Source of the DNA: Ischnura elegans
Lineage: Eukaryota; Arthropoda; Insecta; Odonata; Coenagrionidae
Assembly: GCF_921293095.1 (NCBI RefSeq)
Contig: NC_060246.1
Location: 13,348,001-13,412,000 of the forward strand
Direction: 5' to 3'
DNA: 64,000 nt
Every line of letters begins with the position of its first letter. The first letter of the stretch is position 1. This document shows positions 47,491-60,414 of the stretch, piece by piece. Position numbers and translations under genes: made by a program. The notes beneath the pieces are model-generated. The model saw nothing but the letters and a program-made list of their open reading frames with translations, was not told where the DNA came from and made no database searches.

Positions 47491-50419
47491 CCAAGAGATT
47501 AAGTAATATGGCGTGACTCGGCTATTGTAGCCTGCTTATCAATAGTGGCACCGACGTTTCGCGAAAACAATTATACGAAAAGATAATCACAGCAATTTTT
47601 GCATTCAAATTATAAATTCAGGCCAAAATCAATGACCAAGAATATGCGTTACAATTCCTGCATTAAAAATGTGCAGATATTCTAACAATTAATGTACTAG
47701 TAAATACAAAAATATTCGTTTGGCATTATGACGGCTTTTGTCATGAGAATGTGAAAGACGAATGATAGCAGAGAAAAATTCACTCGGGGCGAACCCTATC
47801 CGGTGCAGTATCAAACCGTTGCTGCGATTCAGTATTAATTTCAGTCTAAAAAATAATTTAGATTCATAATTCTGGATAATGCAGCAATCTAAAATAATTC
47901 AGGATTAATAATTAATATTGCAGATAGCATTAAATTATAAAAAAACCACTTATCATGTTTAGTAGGAATACCTTATTTCTCAGAGAATAATAATGTGATA
48001 CTTCAAGTACAAAAAGTAAATCAATCCAATGGTTAACCAAAATTCTATATCTTTCTCCTTCACTCCTAATCTCTTGCTTGGCTCGGCGGATGCGGATAGA
48101 AAGAAGTGCGGAAGATTGGTGGAGATGGGAAGGAGAGAAGATCATTTATTCTCAGCGAGACCAAGTTGGATTGAATGGAAGGAACGTCGCATGCATGGGA
48201 TGAGAGGAGGTCCAGACTGGAATTAGGGAGATTTGGATGCTGGCTCGGGGGAGAAGATAAAAGAGAGCTGAGAATCGTGAGACAAAGACGACAATCTTCA
48301 CATGGAAAATCAGAATTTCTGCTCATGTCACATTCCATTCTTCAGTTAGCAGTGCATCATTGTTTGAAAGCCAAATTTTTAATTTTTTTCTCTCTTCCTA
48401 ATAAGTCGTTAAAATTTTACGTACACCTCGATGAGTAAAAATAAAAATTTTTCGCTAGGTGAAGTTAAGTAAACATAACCGTCATCCTTTACACTGTGGA
48501 AAATTTCACAAGTGAAATACTGTAATCTCATGCAAAGGAAATAGAAAAATTACTAAATTGAGCTATTTACTCGGTTTCAACGCGTTCGTATCTTCAAAAT
48601 ACATTCAACTCAGTCTGTAATTCCTTGTGAAAACGAAAACCTTCGCTGAATAGTACATATACATACGACACATTATTAGGCACGTGCAAAATTTATAGCT
48701 AATCTAGTTAAGAATCAATGTACGTTATATTGGGCAGGCATCTAAAGCCATCAAAGCCGAATATAGAACAGTGAAAGTAATATTGAATATTATGTAAGTA
48801 GAATAATAAAGCTTGTTTGATTCAATGCTATGAACAGTAAAATTTGTCACGGAATAACGAATATCTATTGGAATGTGCTCATTCATTAAATACTCTCACA
48901 GGGCCTCTTTACCACCCTAATGTAAACTACTGTCTTACGTGAAATTATTGAGAATTCATAGCAACCAGCGCATACCATTTACAAGGATAAGAGTGCTGTA
49001 AATTCAAACTGATGAACAGCTGAATTGAATTTAAAAAGATATAGATATGTTGGAAGCGTTTCTTCCACGAGTCGTCTTTTCCGGGAAATGGGAATAAAAT
49101 CTGAAATCTTTTCCCTTTCACGCGCGTCCTCCTCCCTCGAACGATGATGCGTGCATAATCGAGTCGAATACGCATCTCGTCCGCCGCTGAGCGATTATTC
49201 CGCGGACCGGTCGACTACACAGGTCCACCTCAAGGTTCCAGCCGTTTCCTTAACGGGCGATCCGACTCCTCCTGCGCAGCCCTTTCTCGGTCGCGGATTG
49301 GAAATTAATGAGTCCTTCGGAAAAGTGCCTCTCGCTCGTGTTTGGAACTTAATGAACTTCGACAAAACGAACGGAGAAACTGCATCAATGATTCATTATC
49401 AGCACGGACTCGTGATGAATATTGCTTCATAAATTCGCACCAGTCACTCGCCTTAGCACGTCACGATGCATTGTTCACTGAGAGCATGAAGCATTATAAA
49501 TGAAATATATGGGATGAATTAAGATTCCCTCCTGCTAACTGAAAACATTCCAAGAGGAACGGAAGAAACGTGGTTATGGAATTTCTCGATATCATTTTAG
49601 TGCCAAAATTATATGTTAAAATAATGGTGGTTGCATAAAATTTTAATGCCATCTATAAAAGATGCAGTATGTGCGAAATTTATCTGGCATTCAGAACATA
49701 AAAATACGGCAGTTTGTTGATGGAGATGCAATTTTGGTGTCATTTGTCAAGTCCAATTCCCATTTACATGTAGATGAAGTCAAATATCGAATACAGTGTT
49801 TAAAAGCCCATATAGAGATTTCACATACGATTTGGTGATATGGTGGCATTGAAAAGAAAACAGCTCTTATATGAAAGAAGAAACTGGCAAAAGGTGATTC
49901 ATGGAAATAATGCAGAAGGTATGGAGTGAAAAATGGGTGTCAAGATGACAACCATAAGACATGCTTTAAAACACTTTCTATAAAGAAAAAACGCTCATTG
50001 AATATTGTACGGTACGTCATATATGCTATCTTTGTTGACACCCCCTGTCCGAGTCATCTGGTAGCTCTTGTGCGGCGGGAAGATAAATGCGACAACGTGA
50101 AATTCCTAAGAGGATATTTGCCAAATTCAGGGAAAAGTGAAGGACTGTACATAAGTTCAGTGCTTATGAATTCCACGTGACACAAACGAAAAAAAACTGA
50201 AGAAATTTGAAGGAATAATTTATTGGTGACCCGGTTGACAATCGACAGGTGATCTCAGGCAAATCTTCCTTCAAACACGGATCGTCAATAAATCTTTCAG
50301 AGAAAAGGTTTCATATATTTATCGTTATCATAATGGAACATTTTCCCCAAATTACGTTCTTCCATTTGAGAACGCTGGTTATAACCGACGAGCAGAGTAT
50401 AAAGTGCGGTGCGTGGAAT

Positions 50420-50980
50420 TCTTTCCAATGGCTTCCATCACTCCAAGTCCTCGGAGAAGATGCGATCCTAAAGATGGCGACCGTCCCGGACTGACGAGTT
50501 GGGTGCGAGGCGGGAGGAGGAGCGGTTGCCCCGGCGACGGATCCGCTGGCTGGCACCAACCACCCATCCGGCCCATAATTCTCCTTTTCCACCCTCTCTG
50601 CTCGCTCCGAAGTGGTCGTTGTAGCAAGGGGAGGAGGAGGAGGAGAGGTTAGGGTTCCGTTAGACTGTCGCTCGCTCCTTTTCGACTTGTCACGTGCAGA
50701 TGGACGCATGTCTCCTCTTCTCTTCTCCATCCATTCCTAATGCCCCCTCCCTCCTCCGAGGGAGCACTGCTCTCTTCTCTCTCTCCCGCCCACCCCCCAC
50801 GCCCCCAGGGGGAGTGCATCGGGAGTGCATTTAGGAGAGGGGGGAGGAGGCGACGCAAGTATGCGTCTTCTCTCGCTCTCTGAGTATGGGAGGCGGAGCT
50901 GGAAGAGGGGGAGAGAGTATAAAGATTGGAATACGCGAGGGGTGGATGGCCACGAAGCCTCAATCACGGGATCATTTTAT
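50420..50980. other. GC-rich island
   Basis: GC-rich with polypurine and polypyrimidine stretches; immediately followed by SINE-like copy 3. Minus frame 50311-50730 has no family signature. Confidence 0.4.
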
Positions 50981-50992
50981 GTTTAAACTCTC

Positions 50993-51298
50993 AATCTAAC
51001 GATTTGATCAGGATTATCCTTCCTCGTAGGATAATCCTCCAAAATAGCTAGAACAGTAATGGTTTCGCTCGTGGTAGGACCCGCCCGCCTTTGTGACGGT
51101 GCGGGATTCCTCGTCCCATCCCTTCCTTCCCTATCCCGTCCTAGGAGGCGTCGTCGGACTCCTATCGCGGCGGCGCCTCCTTCCTTTCTCCTTCCATGTC
51201 CTCCCCCTTCTGCGGTACAGAGGTAAAAAGCTCGCGCTTATAGGCCCTGACCCAGGAGTGTATCCTAGCGAGCCCACCCTGGAGTCTCGTTCCATTTG
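50993..51298 (+). mobile_element. SINE-like repeat, copy 3
   Basis: Begins atctaacgatttgatcagga and ends near gtctcgttccatttgtt, closely following copy 1 read on its minus strand. Flanks tttaaactctc (50982) and ttaaacctctc (51299) look like a slightly decayed target duplication. Confidence 0.7.
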
Positions 51299-52269
51299 TT
51301 AAACCTCTCTCCCTCAGAAATAGCTTTGCTGTGACAGTAAAAATGGTGGCTCAGGGTGTTAGAAACAATCAAGGTCATGAATCCAATGTTTTTTCCGCGA
51401 TTTTCTAATGGAAAATGAAAATTTTCCTCTTCCATGTGGCTTTCTTCTCTTCCTTCCCCGCATATCACACGTTATTTTTTGCGATTAAATTCTCTTCGAG
51501 GGTAACTGACCTTCAAAGCAGGCTAAAATATAGATACCATTAAATTCAATTCAATGAATTTTTTTATTGCTTAAAAAAGCCTCGACAGCTAGCCACGGAA
51601 CAGGACAGTTCTTTTCGAAAAATATCTTCGTCCAATATTCGGTGATCTTGATATTTTGGTCAATCACCCATCTCCTCATGCACTTCTATTAATAGTGAAT
51701 CCAGTGAATCCGTCAGTCTTTAAGAGCACTTACTATCATCCAAAAATTTGTTTTCAATGAAAAGGTGTTTTTGTATAATCTTAATCGGCTGAGATGAAAC
51801 ACAATGCCACGTATCCATTTCTTCGCCTCGGCTATTGCTCGAAAATTACAGCACTACTTTGTTCACGATTCCGCGGAATTGAACCAGGAGCAGGTGAGGG
51901 AGACCAGAGCGTCGACTGTAGAATGTAGCGTCTTGGGCGTCCGAATGCAATTTTAGCGCCGTCATCGGGGTCGAGAACCTCTACGGCCCTTATTATTCAC
52001 TAACGACCAAATATCGACCCTCGAGAGTCAAGAAGTGCTAAAGAAGGAATGAATCTGGAGTAATAAAACCCTCACTTGGAAAATATTTTAGATTTACCGA
52101 CTCCTTTTCGAACAGCCTGGCACGAGCACCGTGTGATATCTAAGAATATTGTGGTTTGAAGAGTTTTAGTACGACATTGTAGTGGGTGTAATTGTAATGG
52201 TGGTGAATCAGTACAGTACGGTAGAATACGAAACGGAGGTAGAGTTGTCGAGTTCACTTGGTCCAAGGA

Positions 52270-52640
52270 AGGTGTGGAAAGGAGAGGGAGATGAGGAATG
52301 GAAGGAGGAAGAGTGAGGAGGATTGGGAGGGAAGGGACGTCGTTCGAGAGAAACAGTTGAAGCGGTAGAAAGCGACCGGTTCGATTTAAAATCCCTCCTC
52401 CTCCTCCTTCCTTACTTTAACTCCGTTTAAATCCACCCCTTCCACACCCCCTACGCCGCTACTTCACGTACACACTCACTGACTGCATGCTCCTCTCTCT
52501 TACTGCGTTTCTCTCTCTCTCTCTCCCCCCCCTATTCCCTCTCTCCACGGCCTCTTTCCCCAACAATGTCCCCCTCCCTTTATCACCCATCCGGTAGATG
52601 TCAGACCGTCTTCTGTCGTCGCTTGGTGCGCTAATTACAA
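52270..52640. other. Polypurine then polypyrimidine island
   Basis: Plus strand switches from gga-rich (52270-52340) to ctc-rich (52390-52580), a mirror/triplex-prone layout. No coding. Confidence 0.4.
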
Positions 52641-53685
52641 GGTTGTAATGAGGGAGAGGGTACCTCTTATTTCGCAGAAAATACTATAAAAATCTACTTT
52701 TAGGGCTGTACCTAATGGTAAAAGGAGTGAAAGTAGTTTTAGAAAAGCGTTGTAGCCTAAAAATACTGGATGAACGGTGACCAATACTTCCTCTTTAGTC
52801 AGTGTAGGACTTTCATCTACCTAGAAATACGAAACCAAAAGACAGGAATGGTTTGATGTAATAATATCAAAGGATTTAATTTGAGCTTTATGGAACTTAT
52901 GTATTATTCTGCAAAATTCTTTTTCATAATCGTTTATTCCTCTTTCAGTCATAATTATACGATAAACCCATACATAATTAATAACTTCGAAGTCAGTTTT
53001 TAAGATCTTGCGATCATAAAACTAATTCTGAAGTGGATCATTAAGTTTTAATCTTTTTCGATGACTTTATAAAATTGAAACCATAAAAATAATAATTACG
53101 GCAGAATAAACTTAAATTTTGCATTAAAAAACACTTTTTCAAAACAACTTTCGTAGCAAGTATAAGGGAACTTCGAGGACACTTCTAACACCATGCTATT
53201 TCGCGCAAAAAACGAGATAATATTAAATTAAGTCCAAAAAATATATTCAATCATGTTCATTTACAATCATACGCAATACGATTGATATGAATAGAGTGGT
53301 GGGGATGCCAATAGGCCCTCGAATAGGGGAGTAACCCCAGAAATATGATGATACATATAATAATAAGCACCGCTGCTGTATTACCTAAACGAATCATGCG
53401 TTTATCAACAGGTTGTATAAATAAAAAGATAGCAATGAATATGAATTACGATTAACAACAAAAATCGCCTTCACAGAATCGGCTTTCATGGAAAAAAATT
53501 GTCGTAGGCATGACGCCACCACTCATTCTTCCTCGAAACTACAGTAGCACACTGCTGCAAATAAATTATCGAAATTGAGTCTTGATGTATCTTAGCTGCA
53601 TCCATTTATTTTCTAGACTTTACCTCTAATTTCGTATTATATGCACGCTATAATTCATTTAGAGGTGGGCTCCTCCACAATTTAA

Positions 53686-54053
53686 CCCTTAGAGTGCAGG
53701 GGAGCGCTCCTCCTATCTCTCGCGAAAAGTGCCAGGAGCGCTATCACGCTCCTCATGCAATGTCACTCTTAGATGCTGATAATTAACTAATCATACAATT
53801 GTCAATATTCATTTTATTTTAACATTTACTATTTTCTTCAAATTATATAAATTAACTCATATTACCGAAAATTCGTCAAATAATATATTAAAAAGGTAAA
53901 ACCATATATAATGAAGATTTCCTAAAGTTTTTGAACATACACCTTTAGTTGTTTTTCGAGACCTAATTTTTTTTCCTAACCTACTGCAAAATCAGCAAAA
54001 CTGCCTCGGTACTTTTGACATAGTGCCTAGAAAATGGGTTGGCACTCATAGGG
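53686..54053. mobile_element. piggyBac-type miniature element
   Basis: TTAA at both ends (53682-53685, 54054-54057); termini cccttagagtgc and gcactcataggg are inverted with one mismatch. 368 bp. Inside the left end gggagcgctcct and aggagcgctatcacgctcct form a hairpin, a common subterminal feature of such elements. Confidence 0.75.
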
Positions 54054-55000
54054 TTAAGGTCAGAACTAACAGAACACGGGTGCGAAATGCAGGAAAAAAA
54101 TTAATGCTACGCTGCGCGTTCCAAATATTCACGCTTATTTTCCCTTTCACTCAAAACCTGATTTAATTGACCTTAGCTCCAGGAATTTTTGATCACTATT
54201 TAAAAGAGGTCGAGACAAAAGAAAAAATAAAATCTAATTGTTTAATTAAAACTGACCGAACCTTTTCGCGGCGCGCCGCGCAGTGGGCGAGGAAAAAATG
54301 TTTCCATAACCCTGAATTTTTACTTATTTTTGGAAGGAAAAAATGGTACAGGCTGACAATATAATTTCTACTAATTAAGGAGATATAACTATTAAATACT
54401 TGGTTTATCCATAAAATCGTAAGAAGTTGTTCAAAATTAGAAAAAAATAATTAAAAGTTCAAATAGGAATTTCCACAAAAAAATCGAGTTTTTACTTTCA
54501 CTGGTGGGTCGTAAAGCTGGTTTTCCACGTATTTCAAAGTATATTTTCTTAAAAAAATAAACGTTTACTATGAATTACACGCAAATACTTCTTTGTTTTT
54601 ATTAATTTTTCATGTGATAATTGAACGTTCAAAAGTTCACTATATTTGGATTCTTTTGCTCATAAATTGGAAAAAGTCTTTATGATGGTAACGAGACTCG
54701 ATCGAAAAATATATGTGGCAAGTAAGAGCTGAATCTGAACGTAAGTTTTGGCGCGCCGCAACGGGTAATTTCCTCCGTGCGGTGGCGATCCAAGTTGTCG
54801 GATGCAGGCCTCCCGCACAACCAAGAGGGCGCCACGGTTGCCTAACACGCGCGCGCGCTCGTCGAAGAAAATGGAGGCCTCCTCACGCTCTTACGCCTCA
54901 TCCAACATAATCTTCCTAGTCACCCACGTCTCACCAAGGGTTCACTTCATCAGAAATTTATTATGGCGTCATAAAAATTTCAGACAATAATCCAAAGAGA

Positions 55001-55323
55001 ATCCTGCTCTGCAAAATATTTTTCTTGCTTATAGGCAATGGCAATACGTTGAATTTATGAGTTAACTCGTGGAAATATGAATTTAGAGGAATTGTTAGGC
55101 AAGTAAGAATTACTTCCCATTCATTGAAATAAGTGGCATAACTGATGAAATTTGTAATCCTGCTCTGCAAAATATTTTTCCCTGCTTATAGGCAATGACA
55201 ATACGTTGAATTTATGAGTTACCTGGTGGAAATATATATATATTTAGAGGAATTATGGAATTTTTAGGCAACTAAGTATTACATCCCATTCATTGAAATA
55301 CGTGGCATAACTGCTGAAATTTG
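55001..55323. repeat. Tandem duplication, two units of about 155-168 bp
   Basis: atcctgctctgcaaaatatt begins each unit (55001 and 55156) and ggcataactg-tgaaatttgta ends each. The second unit has a small (at)n expansion. A third partial copy of the head (gaatcctgctttgcaaaata) is at 55669. Confidence 0.8.
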
Positions 55324-56039
55324 TATAGCTGTGTTTTTGTTTATAATTCAAGAATCAAATTTACCTATGCCTATAGCATAATGGTTTGGTAGATTTTCGC
55401 ATTGGTTATCCTGATAAAATACCACCGGTGCATCATAGCTACAGAATGAATATCTTAAACGTCATTCAAAGCTATAAATATATAGTTCAACTATAAATAA
55501 ATAATCCAACTCAGGATTATATCATAGCAAAAATACGCAGTGATATGAAGGCAGGCAGAGATGTAGCATTCGAACTTTTGCTTTATGGAACGGTGACTTA
55601 ATTTCATGATGAATCAAAATAGAAGAACCAGGACTTCTTGGATGAAAATATCGCTTCAGAGGTGGAGAGAATCCTGCTTTGCAAAATATTTTGCTTTTCC
55701 TGTTGGCGATTAGAATGCGTAAGGAGTTTAAAGAATTCTACCGTAAGTCCCTCAGAACTTTCCCAATGGGGATTTTCACACGATATATGAAGCTTTTGAT
55801 TAACCACCGTCAAATAACTGGTGGTACAATTAGCATCAAGATTTACATTACTCAAAAAATTTACTTCCACCTGTTTATAATTCCGCCAGTCGGAATAGCA
55901 AGCTTCATGCGGAAAGCAGTGACATTAACAGGTGATGATTAATATCTTGACCACTTTATTTGTATTGCCTTAAGGCCAGGGCCCTAAACATTAACTTCAG
56001 TCAGAGATTTGTTGGCGATAGATAAGAAAGCTGTGCGGT

Positions 56040-56520
56040 TGGGGAGTTTAAAATGACATTCCAAAGATGGGTTAGAGATGGAAGAGTTACGTTTGGAAGG
56101 GAGGGGGAGGGCGGGTGGCTGGAGGAGAGAGGGGGATTGTCTTATCGGTGCCACAGCGTCGATGGGGAAGCGCAACAAGCTAATATGGGGGAATTGAATT
56201 CCAAAGTGTCTCTCCTTGTCGGAGCTCATTTCTGTCCGTGATATATTGCGAGGGGTACAAGAGGGGGAGTTGGAAGGGGGAGTGCGCAGGGAAATGGGGG
56301 AGGGGGTGGGATGGGCAACTCTTGTGATGGCAAAGCCAGAGAGAGTGCGTTTGCTAATGCCAGGGAATAGATAATATACGCGAGGTAGAGGGGAGGGTGG
56401 GACGGGGGAGGGGGTTAAAAGGGGAACTTGGTGGAAAGGGTGGGGGGGGGGGGCGTGTAAAAACCAAGGGGGAGAGAAGGATGGGGTGAAGAAGAAAATA
56501 TGCGCTCATAGCTAGCATAG
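56040..56520. other. G-rich island
   Basis: [15 protein letters not shown] tracts and a G10 run at 56443-56453. No supported gene. Confidence 0.4.
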
Positions 56521-57399
56521 ATTGCCAAATACCTACCGTCATGGAGTGTGCATGGATTTGCATTCCCGCGATATTCTGACGTCGTGAACGAGACTAGGCG
56601 AGAGAAAGCTGTCGGCCTCTATTGACACAAGGGAGGGCTTGCATGGATGCGCCGATGCGAACCTATTTTGAATCTAACATGTTTCAACAGATACTCCAAA
56701 TATTCACGCTAAATGATAATGATCAACACATGATATGCAAGATGTACTCCATATCACAACAAATATATAAATCTTCCCTTTATTTCAACGCATTGGGAAA
56801 TAAGGGTCTCACATCTCAAATACAAGGATCGGTAAATTTATGATCTAAAAGTTCAAAAAATATTTGCAATGATAGACTCGAATTCGTATTTATAAGGCAA
56901 CAAAATTTCTTTGGTCCAAATCAGAGGGTCATTTAATTATCATGATATTTTGTTCAAATAATAAATGATCAGTAATAGGCCCGAGTGCTTTTTTCAACAC
57001 AGTGTGGCCTGGCAGCTAAAACGCCACGTCGCGATTATGGTAGGAAATGCCGCTTTTTTTGTGAAAACAGCGTAAAGTTGTGGAAAAAAGTATGGTTGTA
57101 AACAATTTCCAGAGTTGAAATAAGAAATATTTTGAGAGATTAGGGATTGTCAAGGGAATATGGACACGAATATGAATCTCAGTTGTCAACAATAAAAACC
57201 CATAGATGATTTGCGCTGCAGAAAATGTGGAGTGATTGAATGCGCATGAAAAATCCAGATGCAGAAAAGGAGAGTGAATCTCAGGTATGGCGGAAAAAAG
57301 TGCACATTTCGGCCATAAAACACTGCCGAGGGCCGCGTCAGCGTTTGACGTGCGATCGACGTAATGCCAGAGAAATGGCTCTCGCGAGAAATTTCGCGA

Positions 57400-57720
57400 A
57401 TGAATCGCATTCCTGGCTTCTCCATCTCGATATCTGCGGGATCATCTCTCTCCCTCTCTCTTCTCGAGTGCAGTGAAGTTTCTTTCCAGCTTGAAGGCAC
57501 GTCCTCGGGAAGATAGGAGCTCGGCGAAGTGGCTGTGGAGGTGGGGAAGGAGTGTCGGCGGATCTAAAGGCGACGCGCCCTCCAAGCGCGAAGGGCAACT
57601 GTCACGTGGGAGTGGGGGGGGGTGGAGGGAGGGATATGTGGATTATCGATGGAAGGGGATGAGACGAGAGAAAGCGAGCGATTTGGTTTGAGGACGGAGG
57701 AGGGAGGAGCAAACTCAGAT
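57400..57720. other. GC-rich island
   Basis: CpG-containing block with ggtgg and ggagg tracts; nothing coding recognised. Confidence 0.35.
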
Positions 57721-58939
57721 AATATGGAGTCGCCGGCTTTCGATCACGAACGATCGTGGGACACTTTTTGAGAACAGGAGAACTTTCATGAGAATCTTAA
57801 CGATCCTGCAAATGTTGAATTATCCGCGGAAAATAATTTCGAGGATGGTTTAATTCGGTGCAGAAAATAAAAATTCAAAATTATTGCAACTATTACAAGT
57901 TTATGTAACAATTTCATGTATACAAAGTAATATTCGTTGATAGAGGTAATTTGATAAAAAAAATTGTGAAATGGGGAAAGAGACGTTAATTATCAGAAAA
58001 GATTTTAAAAAATTATTATTTTCACGCACGATTAGAAAAAGTAAGCGCATATTCCCACAGGCAGATAACATCAACGAATTCAATTAATTGGGAGTTGTAA
58101 ATATGGAAAATTGTCAACGTGTCTACCAATGAATAAAATTAATTTTCAATTTCAAAAATGATAAATTACCAATTTATTGAGATCGGCGGAATGAATAGTG
58201 AATATATTCACACGAGATAAATGAGAATCGTAAGCTTTACAGAAGATCGTTAGTAAAAAGATAATTTATGATCAATTCACGCTTAATTAACTAAATTATT
58301 ACATCAGCAGGAAATCGTAATAATCAGCAATACCTAAATGTATATTTTGTAAAAGAATTAACCGAAAAAATAATTTCAAATGATCTAGTTCCTTTGAGGT
58401 TAGGTATTGAAAACATACGTATGTACCTAGCATACACAATGAGACATAACACAAAAGAACAAACAGCGTATGAGCAGTTCAATTAAAAATCCATAATATT
58501 TGGGATGCTACAGGACAGTTTTATTTGTGAACGTCTATTACACAGGACGGTAAAAATAATTTTTTCTCAAGCCCTGATACTATTCCTGCTGATTATCATG
58601 TAAAATGGCCCCCTAAATCCGAATATGACATCCGTTTTCCTCCATCACCCACCATTTTCGGGGGGAAGCCCCCCCTCTAATTTTCATCACTTTTGCAATA
58701 ATTTGGAGGAATGAAAAGCACTATATTAGCAATTATATTTCTTATTAGGTTTTGGAGAAGTGAATAATTCTAGAACATGATGATTAATGGTAAGGATGTA
58801 GACAGATAATTATCAGAGACTACTTGCCAGTAAAATCGGAGCAGCGAAGACCAATTTGCTCCATGTGAACCATATGCATTGAAAGATTCCCACAACAGCC
58901 ACTCGAAGACAACACTAACGCAATGCAACCGACTCGATT

Positions 58940-59500
58940 GTTCGGAGGCGACTCGACCTTTTCGCATTGTCTTCTTTTCTTTCCCCCTTTTTCAGCCGTT
59001 CCGAAACTTTCTTTCTCCCTTCGAGGGCACCCTTCCCTTGGACGCCTACCACACCTCACACCCCTCTCACTCACTCACGACACCCCGCTTAGCCGTCCGG
59101 AATGCAGTCCCAGATCGCTTCTTCACTCGTTAAAATCTCCCGCTTTTTCACGAGGAGAGAGAGAGAGAGAGCGCGCGGACGGACGAAAAGAATTCCTTTC
59201 TGTTCCCATTTTTTCCACGCACTTATCTCCGCTCTTCATTCCGCGATCGCCTGCGCCCAATGCGGATCTTTGAGATCGGGGGACTATTTGTGGGGGAGGA
59301 GGGGGGAGATACGCAGGCCAGATTATGCTCGTATCGGCGGTTCTTCTTCCTTCTTTGAGGTGGAGGTTCCTCTCGCAAGACGCTCGGGAGATTCCTCACC
59401 TGGGATCCCAATTCTCTCTCGCGCGCGCGGCCTCGAAGAAAGGAATACCGAAGGAAAGATCTGCACCTTGGCGATATACGCGCTCGCATAAGTCAGTCGC
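58940..59500. other. GC-rich island
   Basis: Pyrimidine-rich left half, (ga)n and gcgcgcgg centre, CpG-rich right half. Overlapping short frames on both strands; none recognised. Confidence 0.35.
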
Positions 59501-60180
59501 GCTGTTTTTTTATTACGAAATGCCTTATTCGCACCCTCGTCTTGAGGCGATTCTCACGATGATTTTGCACTGTCGATAAATTGCCCTCCACGCCGGGTAA
59601 AAAAAAATCAGCAGAGGGTAGAAAAATTCGAATCCAGAACGGATTGCGTGCGATAAAGCTAAAAAAAAAAATGTCTCAAGTAAAATTGCCTTTTTTCAAT
59701 TTGTTGCTAAAGTTATCCTTGAGAATACGCTTTTTGAAATATCAGGGATGTTTTTCATTTATATCTTTTAATTGTAAGAGATGGATATTGAACGTATTAG
59801 GAGCAATAGGAATTAAATTTCTTCAGCAAATTCCTTATTATGCCTCAAATATCTTTTCAAGAAGACATCAATGATCCAACTACTTTTTCATTTAAAAGTT
59901 CTTCAAAATTCGACCAAGCGAAAGATTTTGCTTTTCAGTTCCGAATTAATCGTCATGAAAAAGAATATGATATAAGGTATATAAAAACTGATGATTAAGA
60001 TAAGAGATTAACACCCAGATTCAACGGAAATGAAATGTGTGTGTCAGGTTCATTTATGACCTTAAAAAAAAACTTATATTTCCCCTTATTATTCTAAGTT
60101 AGAATGAGTTAAAGCTAAAACAAGGAGGGAATATGTGCTTGCCTACTTTTTATATAAACTTTTCAATTGTAAACAGCCTG

Positions 60181-60414
60181 AATATATAATGGTATTTTTT
60201 CAGTCTAAAGAGAAAAATCGAAATGCTGAAAATCGAATGTCACCAGATTTTTTTTATTGTCCCATCACATCGAACCACTACATTTAATAAATCTTTTTTT
60301 GTTGTCGGGACAAGGATTTGGAATAGTTCTCCAGAACTAATCGAAAACTCCAAATCATTGATGTCTTTCAAAAACATACTTTTCAATAAAAAGCTATTCT
60401 ATGATAAATATTAA
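60181..60414 (+). pseudogene. LINE reverse-transcriptase carboxy-terminal remnant
   Basis: Frame ending at 60414 reads FIVPSHRTTTFNKSFFVVG then TRIWNSSPELIENSKSLMSF and KNILFNKKLF. The pattern PSHRT-(F)-SFF-R-WN-P-(8-10)-SFK is the usual last 60 residues of CR1/Jockey-type LINE proteins. The rest of the element is missing upstream. Confidence 0.75.

Noticed and set aside
46893..47502. Overlapping 197-198-codon frames on both strands
   Set aside because: Both are low-complexity Pro/Gly/Arg sequence in a G-rich island; no splice or family evidence for either.
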